A DNA stretch of 38,632 bases from Bacteroidota bacterium. GTDB lineage: Bacteria; Bacteroidota; Bacteroidia; Bacteroidales; JAAUTT01. Location of the stretch: positions 15,499 to 54,130 of the forward strand of contig JAJYAG010000010.1 in the NCBI GenBank assembly GCA_021779665.1, in the 5' to 3' direction. Below are positions 8,401-15,425 of this stretch, one piece after another (position 1 is the stretch's first letter; each line of letters opens with the position of its first letter). The notes below the pieces were generated by a model, which was not told the DNA's origin, made no database searches, and worked only from the letters and a program-made list of their open reading frames with translations. Position numbers and translations under genes: made by a program.

Positions 8401-8901
8401 CGTATATTGTTCGACAGGGTTGACGCTCCGGAATCGTTCTATGGTGGTAGTATTAATGTTGCCTGGAAAGGATTTACGCTTTATATTCAGATCCAGGGGC
8501 AGGGAGAATTCCTGAAGAACAGTCAGTACGACAACCGTCGTGGTGAAGCTGGTAACTACTATAAATGGCAATACGACGGACGCTGGACACCGACAAATAC
8601 CAATGCAAGTGTTGCAAGAGCTTACAACCGCGACGACCTTTACTGGTCGCCCGATGTTCGCATGAGCGATTACTGGCTCGAGAATACAGCCTACTGCCGT
8701 TTGAAGAATGTAATGCTTAATTATGCCATCCCAACCCGATTCTATTCGAAGATTGGTATTGCAAAAGCAAGTATTTACTTTTCGGGTAATAACCTGGCGT
8801 TGATTTACTCTGCAACTAAAAAGTGGGATCCGGAAACAAACAACCCTGGTGTTTATCCTGCCATGAAAACATTTGCAGTTGGAGCCAACTTAACATTCTA
8901 A
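5458..8901 (+). CDS. SusC-like TonB-dependent transducer (module A)
   Basis: This 1147-aa outer-membrane transporter imports glycan fragments with the SusD lipoprotein that follows 17 bp later. Order of domains: N-terminal extension and signal peptide (about 1-45, cleavage near NTYSQ), STN signalling domain (48-121), carboxypeptidase-regulatory-like beta sandwich (138-212), plug (from about 215, EEIVVVGYGTQKRTNVVGA), and the barrel to the terminal Phe. An Asp-rich loop (DVNNDGKIDGDD) typical of SusC proteins is present near residue 975. The STN domain makes it a transducer that can signal to the FecR encoded just upstream. The start at 5458 was kept because its distance from the leader ATG matches module B; 5524 (MKISMLL) is an alternative. 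Substrate cannot be read from the sequence. Confidence 0.95.
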   Translation: MKILNLYGCFIALKINKKLLHIMKISMLLMISCSITLFAGNTYSQNASISLDLKNANIRDVFKAIEKQSDYRFFYNEKQLDLDKKLDVQSSNIRLADVLNNIFQNSDIAYQVVDNYIVIVSMKAYQNELLEKQAQQKKISGITTDATTGEPLPGVNVLVEGTTMGVITGDDGRYSIDVPTNATTLVFSYIGYVTEKIAIVGQTTIDVKMVQDVQSLEEIVVVGYGTQKRTNVVGAVASVSGDKLQGIPAVNVSNAISGLVPGATVVQQTGEPGQMSPRILIRGRSTINTDNSRMSNRAEVAPLVIIDGVPGRSMDEIDPNDVESLSVLKDASAAIYGAQAANGVILIKTKTGKEGKPRLNYQFYQGTMTPTMVPEVTNAAEYATMLSEYQVAQGKARRYSDADIELFKNGKDPWEHPNTDWYGDLIRKWTSTSRHNISLDGGSKGMRYYVSMGHKVDNSFYKANSTKYKQYNVRAKLDFPINKWLKTGVELAGFFNNRIYPYKSADAIVGQSTRLVPTNWSYWPTGEPGPDIEYGDNPVETSTLSAGKNDQKTYRLLSSFNATIDVPFIKGLSFNGSYSYDLTNYYNKAFYQPWTLYYPNWSQATRGADGYITAMPLTPTLRGLSSPENNERYERTYNQNMLVNANYTRTLGNHNISLFAGFEQYTNDFNSMYAYRKYYISPIIQTLDAGNSKDQNITGSQSVYARKSYIGRATYDYAGKYLAEVVFRADGSLKFPPSKRWGYFPGLMLGWRASEEDFWKNNINFVNYFKLRASFGMMGMDPTAPFQFMDKYGISTGMTFGTGGAIETAVGPPSVANPNLTWETQKTYNVGFDSKFMNDLFHLNAELFYNRREDIQTPRDASVPNFTGLTLPAENIGIVDNKGIEIDAGFHKSLNKDLRIDVTVNYSYNHNEIVEIDEPKKAQPWQQLTGHSYGAWLMYDAIGIFKDQAQVDATPAKVTGTKPGDVIFRDVNNDGKIDGDDRILFDRVDAPESFYGGSINVAWKGFTLYIQIQGQGEFLKNSQYDNRRGEAGNYYKWQYDGRWTPTNTNASVARAYNRDDLYWSPDVRMSDYWLENTAYCRLKNVMLNYAIPTRFYSKIGIAKASIYFSGNNLALIYSATKKWDPETNNPGVYPAMKTFAVGANLTF

Positions 8902-8918
8902 TTTATAATTAAGAGTAT

Positions 8919-10811
8919 ATGAAAAAAATATTATATAATATATCCGCACTCATATTGTTTATGTTTGCGATTTCGTGCCAGGAAGATGTGCTCGATAAAA
9001 AAGCCGTTGATAGCTTTAATACCGATCTCGTATTTTCGGATATTAATGTTGTAAGCTCATATCTTGGTAAATGCTACGACCGTATGGGAGGTAATACCGA
9101 TGCCGGTATTCTGGGCGCCCGCGAGGATTTACTGGTATCGGGAACCGACCAGACTCTCTGCATTCACCGTCCCGCCAACTATGTTATGCTGAAGGGTACC
9201 ATGAGTCCCGACCAGCTTGGTTTTTTTGCTAATAATGGATATGGCGGATATTTGCGTTGGAATAACCTTTATGCAAACATTCAGGATGTTAACAGAATTT
9301 TGGCAAATATTGATGCTGTCAAAATAACTGCAGCCCAGGAGGCATTAAAAACCCGTATTAAAGGGGAAGCTTATTTCATCAGAGCATTCGATTATGCCTC
9401 TTTGCTGATGGTCTATGGTGGAGCTGTTTTAACTGATAAGCCTTATAAATTGGGCGAAGATTACTCCACAATAAAAAGATCGACCATAAAGGAAACCCTC
9501 GACTTTATATTGAAGGACATCCAAAGTGCTATTGATAATTTACCTGCCACCGTAGAACAGGGACGTGCTTCGCGTGCTGCTGCCGGAGCTCTGAAATCAA
9601 GAATTCTGCTTTTCTGTGCAAGTACGTTAACCAATGGAGGATGGACAGAACAGGCATCCAATACTCTTATTTCTTTCCCTGCCGGCAGTCAGACCGGTCT
9701 GTTGCAACAGGCCCGCGATGCCGCTAAGGATGTGATGGATGGTAAATATGGTACTTTCTCTTTGGTTGGATCCACCTCCGATCCTGCTGCTGACTTGTCG
9801 GCTGCCGATATACAGAAATATTCCGATAATTATTTCAATATTTTCAATCAAAAGGCTGCCTGGAACAGCGAAACCATTTGGGGTATTCAATTCCCGCTTA
9901 CCGGTGGTAATGTAAACAATGCCAACCTGTGGTACGGTCCGAACGGATATCATAACTGGGGTAATAATAACCCGACCGAACAGGCTGTAAGAGCTTTTGA
10001 AATGGCAGATGGAACCAAATTCCAATGGGATAAATACAATCCTGGTGAAATGGATATCAGAACTGCAACTGCAGCTGAATTGGCTGCTGATCCACAGAGG
10101 AATCCCTATAATGGTCGCGAACCTCGTTTTTATGCCTGTGTTTTGTACGATGGAGCTCCCTGGCAAGCACGTCCTTCGGATGCTGCCGGACTCGAGCCCG
10201 AAAATAAGGTGCAGACAGGTTATTATTACAAAAACGTTGGCGATGCTGAACCTTATAAAAAAGGTCTGGATACCCGCCAGGGTTTGATTGAAGCATGGAA
10301 TGGGACCAAAGTGGGATATTACATTAAGAAATTACTGGATCCGGCTACAGCAGGTCAGTATTATCGTAATACTAATACATGGGTCGAATTCCGTTATGCT
10401 GAGATTCTTATGAACTATGCTGAAGCATGTATTGAACTTGGAGGAACTGATCTCCAGAAGGGTATTGATGCTTTAAATATGGTTCGTAACCGCGCCGGAT
10501 TACCCGACAGGGTTACTGCCGACCAGGCTACTGCCCGCGACTATGTGCGTCACGAAAGAAATATAGAGTTCTTTGGCGAAGGCCATCGTTTCTACGATAT
10601 CCGCCGCTGGATGATAGCTGAGCAGGTTATTACCAACGTATATGGAATGCGGGTTGAGCACTACGATAACGGCTATACCATCTGGAAACATAATAAGGCT
10701 GACAAAGCTGACGACCGCTCATTTACCGATAAAAAATTCTATTGGGTACCAATTGCACGCGATGAAATGAATAAGGCGCCACAATTACAACAGAATCCAG
10801 GGTATAATTAA
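8919..10811 (+). CDS. SusD/RagB-like glycan-binding lipoprotein (module A)
   Basis: This 630-aa surface lipoprotein captures glycans over the SusC pore. The signal peptide ends in a lipobox with Cys20 (FAISC). The N-terminal SusD-like TPR part covers about 25-330, and the C-terminal SusD/RagB part contains the family motifs RYAEILMNYAEACIELG, NMVRNRAGLPD and RHERNIEFFGEGHRFYDIRRW. It ends with QNPGYN, as many SusD proteins do. It follows susC by 17 bp and is closed by a strong intrinsic terminator 22 bp after the stop, so susC and susD form a transcription unit of their own with limited read-through. Confidence 0.95.
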   Translation: MKKILYNISALILFMFAISCQEDVLDKKAVDSFNTDLVFSDINVVSSYLGKCYDRMGGNTDAGILGAREDLLVSGTDQTLCIHRPANYVMLKGTMSPDQLGFFANNGYGGYLRWNNLYANIQDVNRILANIDAVKITAAQEALKTRIKGEAYFIRAFDYASLLMVYGGAVLTDKPYKLGEDYSTIKRSTIKETLDFILKDIQSAIDNLPATVEQGRASRAAAGALKSRILLFCASTLTNGGWTEQASNTLISFPAGSQTGLLQQARDAAKDVMDGKYGTFSLVGSTSDPAADLSAADIQKYSDNYFNIFNQKAAWNSETIWGIQFPLTGGNVNNANLWYGPNGYHNWGNNNPTEQAVRAFEMADGTKFQWDKYNPGEMDIRTATAAELAADPQRNPYNGREPRFYACVLYDGAPWQARPSDAAGLEPENKVQTGYYYKNVGDAEPYKKGLDTRQGLIEAWNGTKVGYYIKKLLDPATAGQYYRNTNTWVEFRYAEILMNYAEACIELGGTDLQKGIDALNMVRNRAGLPDRVTADQATARDYVRHERNIEFFGEGHRFYDIRRWMIAEQVITNVYGMRVEHYDNGYTIWKHNKADKADDRSFTDKKFYWVPIARDEMNKAPQLQQNPGYN

Positions 10812-10832
10812 TATTTAGAACTATCTCTTTTC

Positions 10833-10861
10833 AGGGCCGGCTCAGAAGGGCCGGCCTTTTT
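10833..10861 (+). terminator. Intrinsic terminator after susD (module A)
   Basis: GGCCGGC (10835-10841) pairs with GCCGGCC (10850-10856), loop of 8 nt, followed by TTTTT. The stem is entirely GC, making this a strong candidate. It sits 22 bp after the susD stop and 22 bp before the MFS start, leaving no room for a promoter downstream, so the MFS gene probably depends on read-through. Confidence 0.85.
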
Positions 10862-10882
10862 CATGTTTTAACCGGTAAATTG

Positions 10883-12097
10883 ATGTCTATGAGTCGATTC
10901 AGCTTATATATGATGATGTTTTTCCAATACTTTATGTATGCAGTGTGGTGGGTGCCTTTAGCTGCTTACCTGACAAATATTGAAGTGACATCAGTTCAAA
11001 AATCACTTATTCTCAGTTCTATGGCTATCGGATGCCTGGCTTCTCCTTTTTTTGGGATGATAGCCGACAGGTATATCGCAGGTCAGAAATTACTTTTTTT
11101 ATTAAATATTCTCAATAGTGCTTTCCTCTTTATGGCAGCACAAACCTGTCATCCAACCATATTGTTTGTGCTTCTGATGTTTACTATGCTTTTTTACATG
11201 CCTACTTGGGGACTCACAAGCGCTATTGCAATGACCCATTCTCCATCTGAAGAATTTCCACGGATCAGGGTTTTCGGTTCTGTTGGCTGGGTAGCTTCCG
11301 GTTTATTTAGCGTTGTGGTGGTGAATGTATTCAAACTTGATTTTGACGGAACAAGTCTTCCGTTTTATTTTGGCGCTGCCACCGGGATTGTGGCGGCAAT
11401 ATTTAATTTGTTCCTGCCCAATACCCCTCCTGCCGGAAAAGGTAAGAAGGTATCCTTTATCGATGTGTTTGGATTTGGAACGCTGAAACTTATGAAGGAC
11501 TGGAATTTTGCCATATTTATTATTCTGTCGTTTTTGTCCATGATACCTTTTGCAATGTATTTTTCCTATTTTTCTGAGTTTCTTCTCAATCAGAAAATTA
11601 AATATATAACCGTTACAATGAACTGGGGCGTTCTGGCCGAAATGGGATTTTTATTGATGATTCCTGTTGCAATAAAGAAATTTGGGATAAGGAAAGTTAT
11701 GATAATTGGTTTGATTGCGCTGGTTGTTAGATATTTATCTTTTTATGCAGGTGGTATTGCCGATCAGCAATGGCCATATTATATCGGAATTTTAGTTCAC
11801 GGGTTAATCTTTGGATGTTTTTATGTTGGAGGTCAGATTTACATTGATAAAAAGGCTCCTGATGATCTGAAATCGCAAGCCCAGGGTTTTATATTTCTTG
11901 TAACATTTGGTATAGGGCTTTTAACCGGAAATATTATCAGCGGAACCGTGATCCATTATTTTAGTAACATTGGTGGGGTTTCTCATGCTTACAATTGGAA
12001 TGCAATATGGATGATCACCACAGCCTTATCAATTTTAGTCCTGTTAGCGTTTGTTGCATTTTTCAGAAATGAGGTTGTGAAAAATAATGAAAACTGA
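10883..12097 (+). CDS. MFS transporter, nucleoside:H+ symporter-like (probable sugar importer)
   Basis: This 404-aa inner-membrane protein has about 12 hydrophobic segments and resembles the nucleoside:H+ symporter branch of the major facilitator superfamily (PFFGMIADRYIAGQKLL after helix 2; RIRVFGSVGWVASG before helix 4). Members of this branch are common in Bacteroidota PULs, where they are thought to bring mono- or disaccharides from the periplasm into the cytoplasm, although the family was named for nucleosides. The start was set at the ATG at 10883 (MSMSRFSLYMMMFF); 10889 is also possible, and the TTG at 10880 is unlikely. It is placed between two terminator-like hairpins, separate from susCD and from GH130. 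The true substrate is unknown. Confidence 0.88.
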   Translation: MSMSRFSLYMMMFFQYFMYAVWWVPLAAYLTNIEVTSVQKSLILSSMAIGCLASPFFGMIADRYIAGQKLLFLLNILNSAFLFMAAQTCHPTILFVLLMFTMLFYMPTWGLTSAIAMTHSPSEEFPRIRVFGSVGWVASGLFSVVVVNVFKLDFDGTSLPFYFGAATGIVAAIFNLFLPNTPPAGKGKKVSFIDVFGFGTLKLMKDWNFAIFIILSFLSMIPFAMYFSYFSEFLLNQKIKYITVTMNWGVLAEMGFLLMIPVAIKKFGIRKVMIIGLIALVVRYLSFYAGGIADQQWPYYIGILVHGLIFGCFYVGGQIYIDKKAPDDLKSQAQGFIFLVTFGIGLLTGNIISGTVIHYFSNIGGVSHAYNWNAIWMITTALSILVLLAFVAFFRNEVVKNNEN

Positions 12098-12184
12098 AAT
12101 TAAATCGTTGGATTGGTCTTTAATTAGATAGTACCTGGTATTGCTTAACATTCACTGACAAATCGAAATATTCCCAACACTTTG

Positions 12185-12229
12185 AAGCGAAAAGCTTATC
12201 TTAGCAACATAAGTTTTTCGCTTTTATTT
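12185..12229 (+). terminator. Terminator-like hairpin just before GH130
   Basis: GCGAAAAGCTTAT (12187-12199) pairs over 13 positions (one G-U) with ATAAGTTTTTCGC (12209-12221); two further A-T pairs extend it and TTTTATTTG follows. The loop is CTTAGCAAC. Sequence and T-tail look like an intrinsic terminator for the MFS gene, but the hairpin ends only about 8-15 nt before the GH130 ATG, so it may also hide the translation start of that gene. Confidence 0.7.
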
Positions 12230-12236
12230 GTTGTTT

Positions 12237-13322
12237 ATGAAAAAGATACTGACTCTTGCCTGTTTTTCACTCCTCTGCTTATTAACCTATTCTCAGGATT
12301 GGACGCTTGGTCCGTTTGTTAAAACAAAAGAAAATCCAATAGCAAAGGCTGATTCAACTTTAACATTTTTCTGTCCTGTTAAAAAGGAAGTTGTAAAGTG
12401 GCAGCGTGCCGATGTGTTTAATCCGGCAGCGATTGTAAAAGATGGTAAAGTATACCTTTTTACGCGTTGCGAAGATAACCCCAAAGCCATTCTGGGTGGC
12501 AGAACTTCCCGAATTGGGCTCTCAACAAGTACCGATGGCATTCACTTTATGAAGCATCCTGAACCCGTTTTGTTTCCAACCGATGATAAGTTTAAAGAAC
12601 TGGACTACCCAGGCGGTTGTGAAGATCCCCGGATTGTCGAAACCGAAGATGGTTTGTATGTAATAGCTTATACCAGCTGGAATACCAAAATAGCGCGTCT
12701 TTCCATTGCTTTCTCCAAAGATCTCTACCACTGGGAAAAGAAGGGTGCCGCTTTCGCGAAAGCCTTCGACGGAAAGTTTATGAATATCTGGTCGAAATCG
12801 GGCTCGATTGTTACCAAAATGAAAAATAACAGGCCTGTAGTTGCCAAAATCAATGGTAAATACTGGATGTACTGGGGCGAACAGTTTGTTAACCTGGCCT
12901 GGTCCGAAAATCTTTACGACTGGTATCCATTACTTGACGAAAAGGGCGAACTTAAAAAAATAGTTGTTCCGCGTGCTGGTAAATTCGACAGCAACCTTAC
13001 CGAATGCGGACCACCGGCATTGATTACCGATAAGGGAATATTGCTTATTTATAAAGGTAAAAATGCCACCAACGAGAAAGCCGATCCTACTTTACCCAAG
13101 GGAACCTATTCCGTTGGGCAGGTGCTTTTCAGTCTTGATAATCCCGAAAAGGTTATTGCCCGGACGGATACATGCGTTCTGAAACCTTCTCTGCCTCATG
13201 AAATCACCGGCCAATATACCGCTGGCACTACATTCTCAGAAGGATTGGTATTCTTTAAAAACAAATGGTTTCTCTACTACGGTACTGCCGATTCTTTTGT
13301 AGGCCTTGCTGTTAAAGAATAA
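12237..13322 (+). CDS. GH130 family beta-mannoside hydrolase or phosphorylase
   Basis: This 361-aa exported protein (signal peptide MKKILTLACFSLLCLLTYSQ) is a five-bladed propeller enzyme of GH130. Motifs: FNPAAIVKDGKVYLFTRCED (blade 1), SRIGLSTSTDGIHF, GGCEDPRIVETEDGLYVIAY with the expected general acid Asp130, LTECGPPALITDKGILLIYKG, and GTADSFVGLAV at the C-terminus. The family acts on beta-1,2- or beta-1,4-mannosides, either by phosphorolysis or hydrolysis; export to the periplasm, where phosphate use would be less useful, favours hydrolysis, but this is inference. The ATG at 12237 was chosen over the TTG at 12228. It is the only enzyme of module A, and a mannosidase is unusual beside RG-I enzymes. 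Confidence 0.85.
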   Translation: MKKILTLACFSLLCLLTYSQDWTLGPFVKTKENPIAKADSTLTFFCPVKKEVVKWQRADVFNPAAIVKDGKVYLFTRCEDNPKAILGGRTSRIGLSTSTDGIHFMKHPEPVLFPTDDKFKELDYPGGCEDPRIVETEDGLYVIAYTSWNTKIARLSIAFSKDLYHWEKKGAAFAKAFDGKFMNIWSKSGSIVTKMKNNRPVVAKINGKYWMYWGEQFVNLAWSENLYDWYPLLDEKGELKKIVVPRAGKFDSNLTECGPPALITDKGILLIYKGKNATNEKADPTLPKGTYSVGQVLFSLDNPEKVIARTDTCVLKPSLPHEITGQYTAGTTFSEGLVFFKNKWFLYYGTADSFVGLAVKE

Positions 13323-13355
13323 TTTACTTCCATCTTGCTTATAGATAGGAGTAAA
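13323..13355 (+). terminator. Imperfect stem-loop after GH130
   Basis: The arms 13323-13335 and 13343-13355 pair at 12 of 13 positions (one G-U among them, one mismatch) around a 7-nt loop directly after the GH130 stop. No T-tail follows on the plus strand, so it may be a processing or stabilising 3' structure rather than a true terminator. Confidence 0.35.
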
Positions 13356-13399
13356 ATGTAAATTTAAAAGCGTTAATGTAACACTTCTTCGGAAATTAC

Positions 13400-13430
13400 T
13401 TTCAAGAGTATAGTTAAACATGTATATTTA
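13400..13430 (+). promoter_or_regulatory. Possible promoter for the module B sigma gene
   Basis: TTTC at 13400-13403 and TATATTTA at 13423-13430 (7 of 8 to TAnnTTTG), 19 bp apart, lie about 28 bp before the sigma factor ATG. The arrangement fits a Bacteroidota housekeeping promoter with one mismatch in each box. Confidence 0.35.
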
Positions 13431-13457
13431 AATCCTGAATAAATCAGGAGTCAATTG

Positions 13458-14042
13458 ATGGATTATTCTGATAGTGAGATTTATGCCGGAGTTCGTAATG
13501 GGGATCTAGCAGCTTTTGAGCAGCTTTATAAGCAATATTATACCTTTTTCCGGCTAGTAGCATTTCATATCACCCATAATAACGACGATGCTGAAGAAGT
13601 TGTTTCGGAGGTGTTTGTTAAGCTCTGGAACCAAAGAAACGAAATTGAGATTGCAACTTCTGTTAAAGCTTATATTACCAGAAGTGTACAAAATGCAGCA
13701 ATCAATTTTGTAAAGAAGCAGACTGCAGCAAAAAAAGTGACCAACAGCATTGACGAATCCGATTACTGTTTACTGGCCTGGGATAGTGATTATCCGCTCG
13801 GACAGCTTTATGAAAAGGATGTGATTGAAATTCTGAAAAAAAACATCCGATTACTGCCCGAGGGCTGCCGCAAAGTTTACCTGATGAGCCGAACCCGGGA
13901 ATTTACCTACAACGACATTGCCGAAAAACTTGGAATATCCGTAAACACTGTAAAAATGCAGATGAAAATTGCCCTTTCCCGTCTGAGGGAAGCTCTGGTT
14001 GATTATATCTCGATCTTTCTTATATACATTGGTTTATCCTAA
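13458..14042 (+). CDS. ECF RNA polymerase sigma factor (module B)
   Basis: This 194-aa ECF sigma factor is the partner of the FecR encoded 74 bp downstream. Region 2 is at about 12-85 (GDLAAFEQLYKQYYTFFRLVAF, DAEEVVSEVFVKLWNQRNEI), region 4 at about 132-182 (LPEGCRKVYLMSRTREFTYNDIAEKLGISVNTVKMQMKIALSRL, given here as consecutive motifs LPEGCRKVYL, NDIAEKLGIS and NTVKMQMKIA). It ends in a hydrophobic tail (YISIFLIYIGLS). The ATG at 13458 was preferred to the TTG at 13455: an AGGAG stands six bases upstream, one of the few Shine-Dalgarno-like sites in the window. It resembles the module A sigma factor in layout but is clearly diverged, so it probably has its own promoter specificity. Confidence 0.93.
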   Translation: MDYSDSEIYAGVRNGDLAAFEQLYKQYYTFFRLVAFHITHNNDDAEEVVSEVFVKLWNQRNEIEIATSVKAYITRSVQNAAINFVKKQTAAKKVTNSIDESDYCLLAWDSDYPLGQLYEKDVIEILKKNIRLLPEGCRKVYLMSRTREFTYNDIAEKLGISVNTVKMQMKIALSRLREALVDYISIFLIYIGLS

Positions 14043-14116
14043 AATTTATTTTTTTTTCATTTTCGATACACCCTCCCGTCTTTTCTTTTTGTCGTATAAA
14101 TAGAATACTTACAATT

Positions 14117-15253
14117 ATGCAAACCCACGAGAATTTTAACTTTTACGATTCGCTGATTATCAAACATCTGAAAGAGGAACTCGCTCCAACAGAGAAAGCA
14201 GAGCTCATTCAGTGGGTGAACAGCGATAAATCGCACAAGCGTTATTTCGATGAGTTTTGTGAAATCTGGATTGCCTCACTTGCTGTTGCCGAGGATAATG
14301 AAGAAGTCAGCATGGCCGCCTTTCATAAGTTCAGGAAAGAAATTGGCGTAAGCGACAGATTTTCTTATCCCTATAAAATAACTTTGAATGTACTTAAGAA
14401 ATATGCTGCTGTTTTTATAATCGCCTGCGCGTTGAGTGGCTTTCTCTTTTACAATATTGGCAAAAACCAGCTTACTCCAGGTCTTATGGCTAAAAATGAG
14501 CTCGTAGTTCCTTTTGGCTCGAAGGCAGAATTCACACTGGCTGATGGAACCAAAGTAACCCTGAATGCTGGCAGCAAGCTGAAATATTCGGGTTCGTATG
14601 GAATAACCGACAGAACGCTGCAACTCGAAGGTGAAGCATATTTCAAAGTTGCAAAAAACCGGCAGCTTCCTTTCATTGTTAAAACATCACATGTCGATGT
14701 CAGAGCCCTTGGTACTGAATTTAATGTAAAGGCATATCCCGGCGAAGAAACAATTGAAACTACCCTTGTGGAAGGGTCAGTTGATATTGACCGGAATAAC
14801 ACAAAGACCCCTGCAGGGTTAACTGTTTTAAAACCTAACCAAAAATTCACATACTATATAAATAAGCCTGCAATTAAAGAGGCTGAAGTAAAAAAAGAAG
14901 TACTCAAAGCTGCTGAAAAGCATCTAGCTTTAAAGCACGATACAGCTATCGTTACCAGGTTGAACGATGTCGCACCCGTTATTTCCTGGAAAGAGAATAA
15001 GTGGATTATCGAAAACCAGAATCTGCAGCAACTGGCCATCGAAATGGAGCGAAAATTCGATGTTAAAATTAATTTTAATTCAGAACGTCTTAAAAATTTC
15101 CGCTTCTCAGGAACTTTGCTAAACGAACCTATTGAGCAGGTGCTTATGGTAATGGGGGTTTCGGCACCAATCACCTATAAAATTAAGGGCAAGGAAGTTT
15201 TTCTGATAGAGGGCGAAGATTTCGATAAAATGTACAAGGATTTATATCAATAA
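14117..15253 (+). CDS. FecR-type anti-sigma factor (module B)
   Basis: This 378-aa inner-membrane anti-sigma factor has an N-terminal sigma-binding part (1-90), a transmembrane helix (about 95-113, KYAAVFIIACALSGFLFYN), a FecR domain (about 128-225: PFGSKAEFTLADGTKVTLNAG, GEAYFKVAKN, VRALGTEFNVKAY) and a C-terminal DUF4974 domain (about 305-372: LQQLAIEMERKFDVKINF, FRFSGTLLNEPIEQVL). It is longer than the module A protein because of a Lys/Glu-rich linker (about 245-295). It lies immediately before the second susC leader and should sense that transducer. Confidence 0.93.
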   Translation: MQTHENFNFYDSLIIKHLKEELAPTEKAELIQWVNSDKSHKRYFDEFCEIWIASLAVAEDNEEVSMAAFHKFRKEIGVSDRFSYPYKITLNVLKKYAAVFIIACALSGFLFYNIGKNQLTPGLMAKNELVVPFGSKAEFTLADGTKVTLNAGSKLKYSGSYGITDRTLQLEGEAYFKVAKNRQLPFIVKTSHVDVRALGTEFNVKAYPGEETIETTLVEGSVDIDRNNTKTPAGLTVLKPNQKFTYYINKPAIKEAEVKKEVLKAAEKHLALKHDTAIVTRLNDVAPVISWKENKWIIENQNLQQLAIEMERKFDVKINFNSERLKNFRFSGTLLNEPIEQVLMVMGVSAPITYKIKGKEVFLIEGEDFDKMYKDLYQ

Positions 15254-15263
15254 TAGTAACGAA

Positions 15264-15351
15264 ACTAATATACTAACAACTTAAAAATAAAAGCCTATGA
15301 AATTCTGACGTGTAAAAAAATAAAAGCGCAGGATGGACGAACACCCCGCGC
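15264..15351 (+). promoter_or_regulatory. Conserved susC leader B: mini-ORF plus hairpin
   Basis: A block at 15264-15303 matches leader A (ACTAATA, CTTAAAAATA, GCCTATGAAAT). The ATG at 15297 opens a three-codon ORF (Met-Lys-Phe-stop, ending 15308). The hairpin GCGC-a-GG (15326-15332) pairs with CC-c-GCGC (15345-15351) around a 12-nt loop that contains GGACGA; the leader A loop contains GGACCA. A naive gene call would start susC at the ATG at 15333, which lies inside this hairpin loop. Confidence 0.5.
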
Positions 15352-15425
15352 AATTCTTATTCAATGCACCAATGTTGCTTTTACCAGAAGCACACTGGAT
15401 TAATCATTTAATACATTACAAAACT

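Noticed and set aside
9627-10166. 179-codon minus-strand ORF opposite susD (module A)
   Set aside because: Shadow of the SusD reading frame; no recognisable domain.
10880-10882. TTG start for the MFS gene (and similar TTG/GTG starts at 12228, 13455, 29010 and 33901)
   Set aside because: In each case an in-frame ATG a few codons later gives a normal N-terminus or signal peptide.
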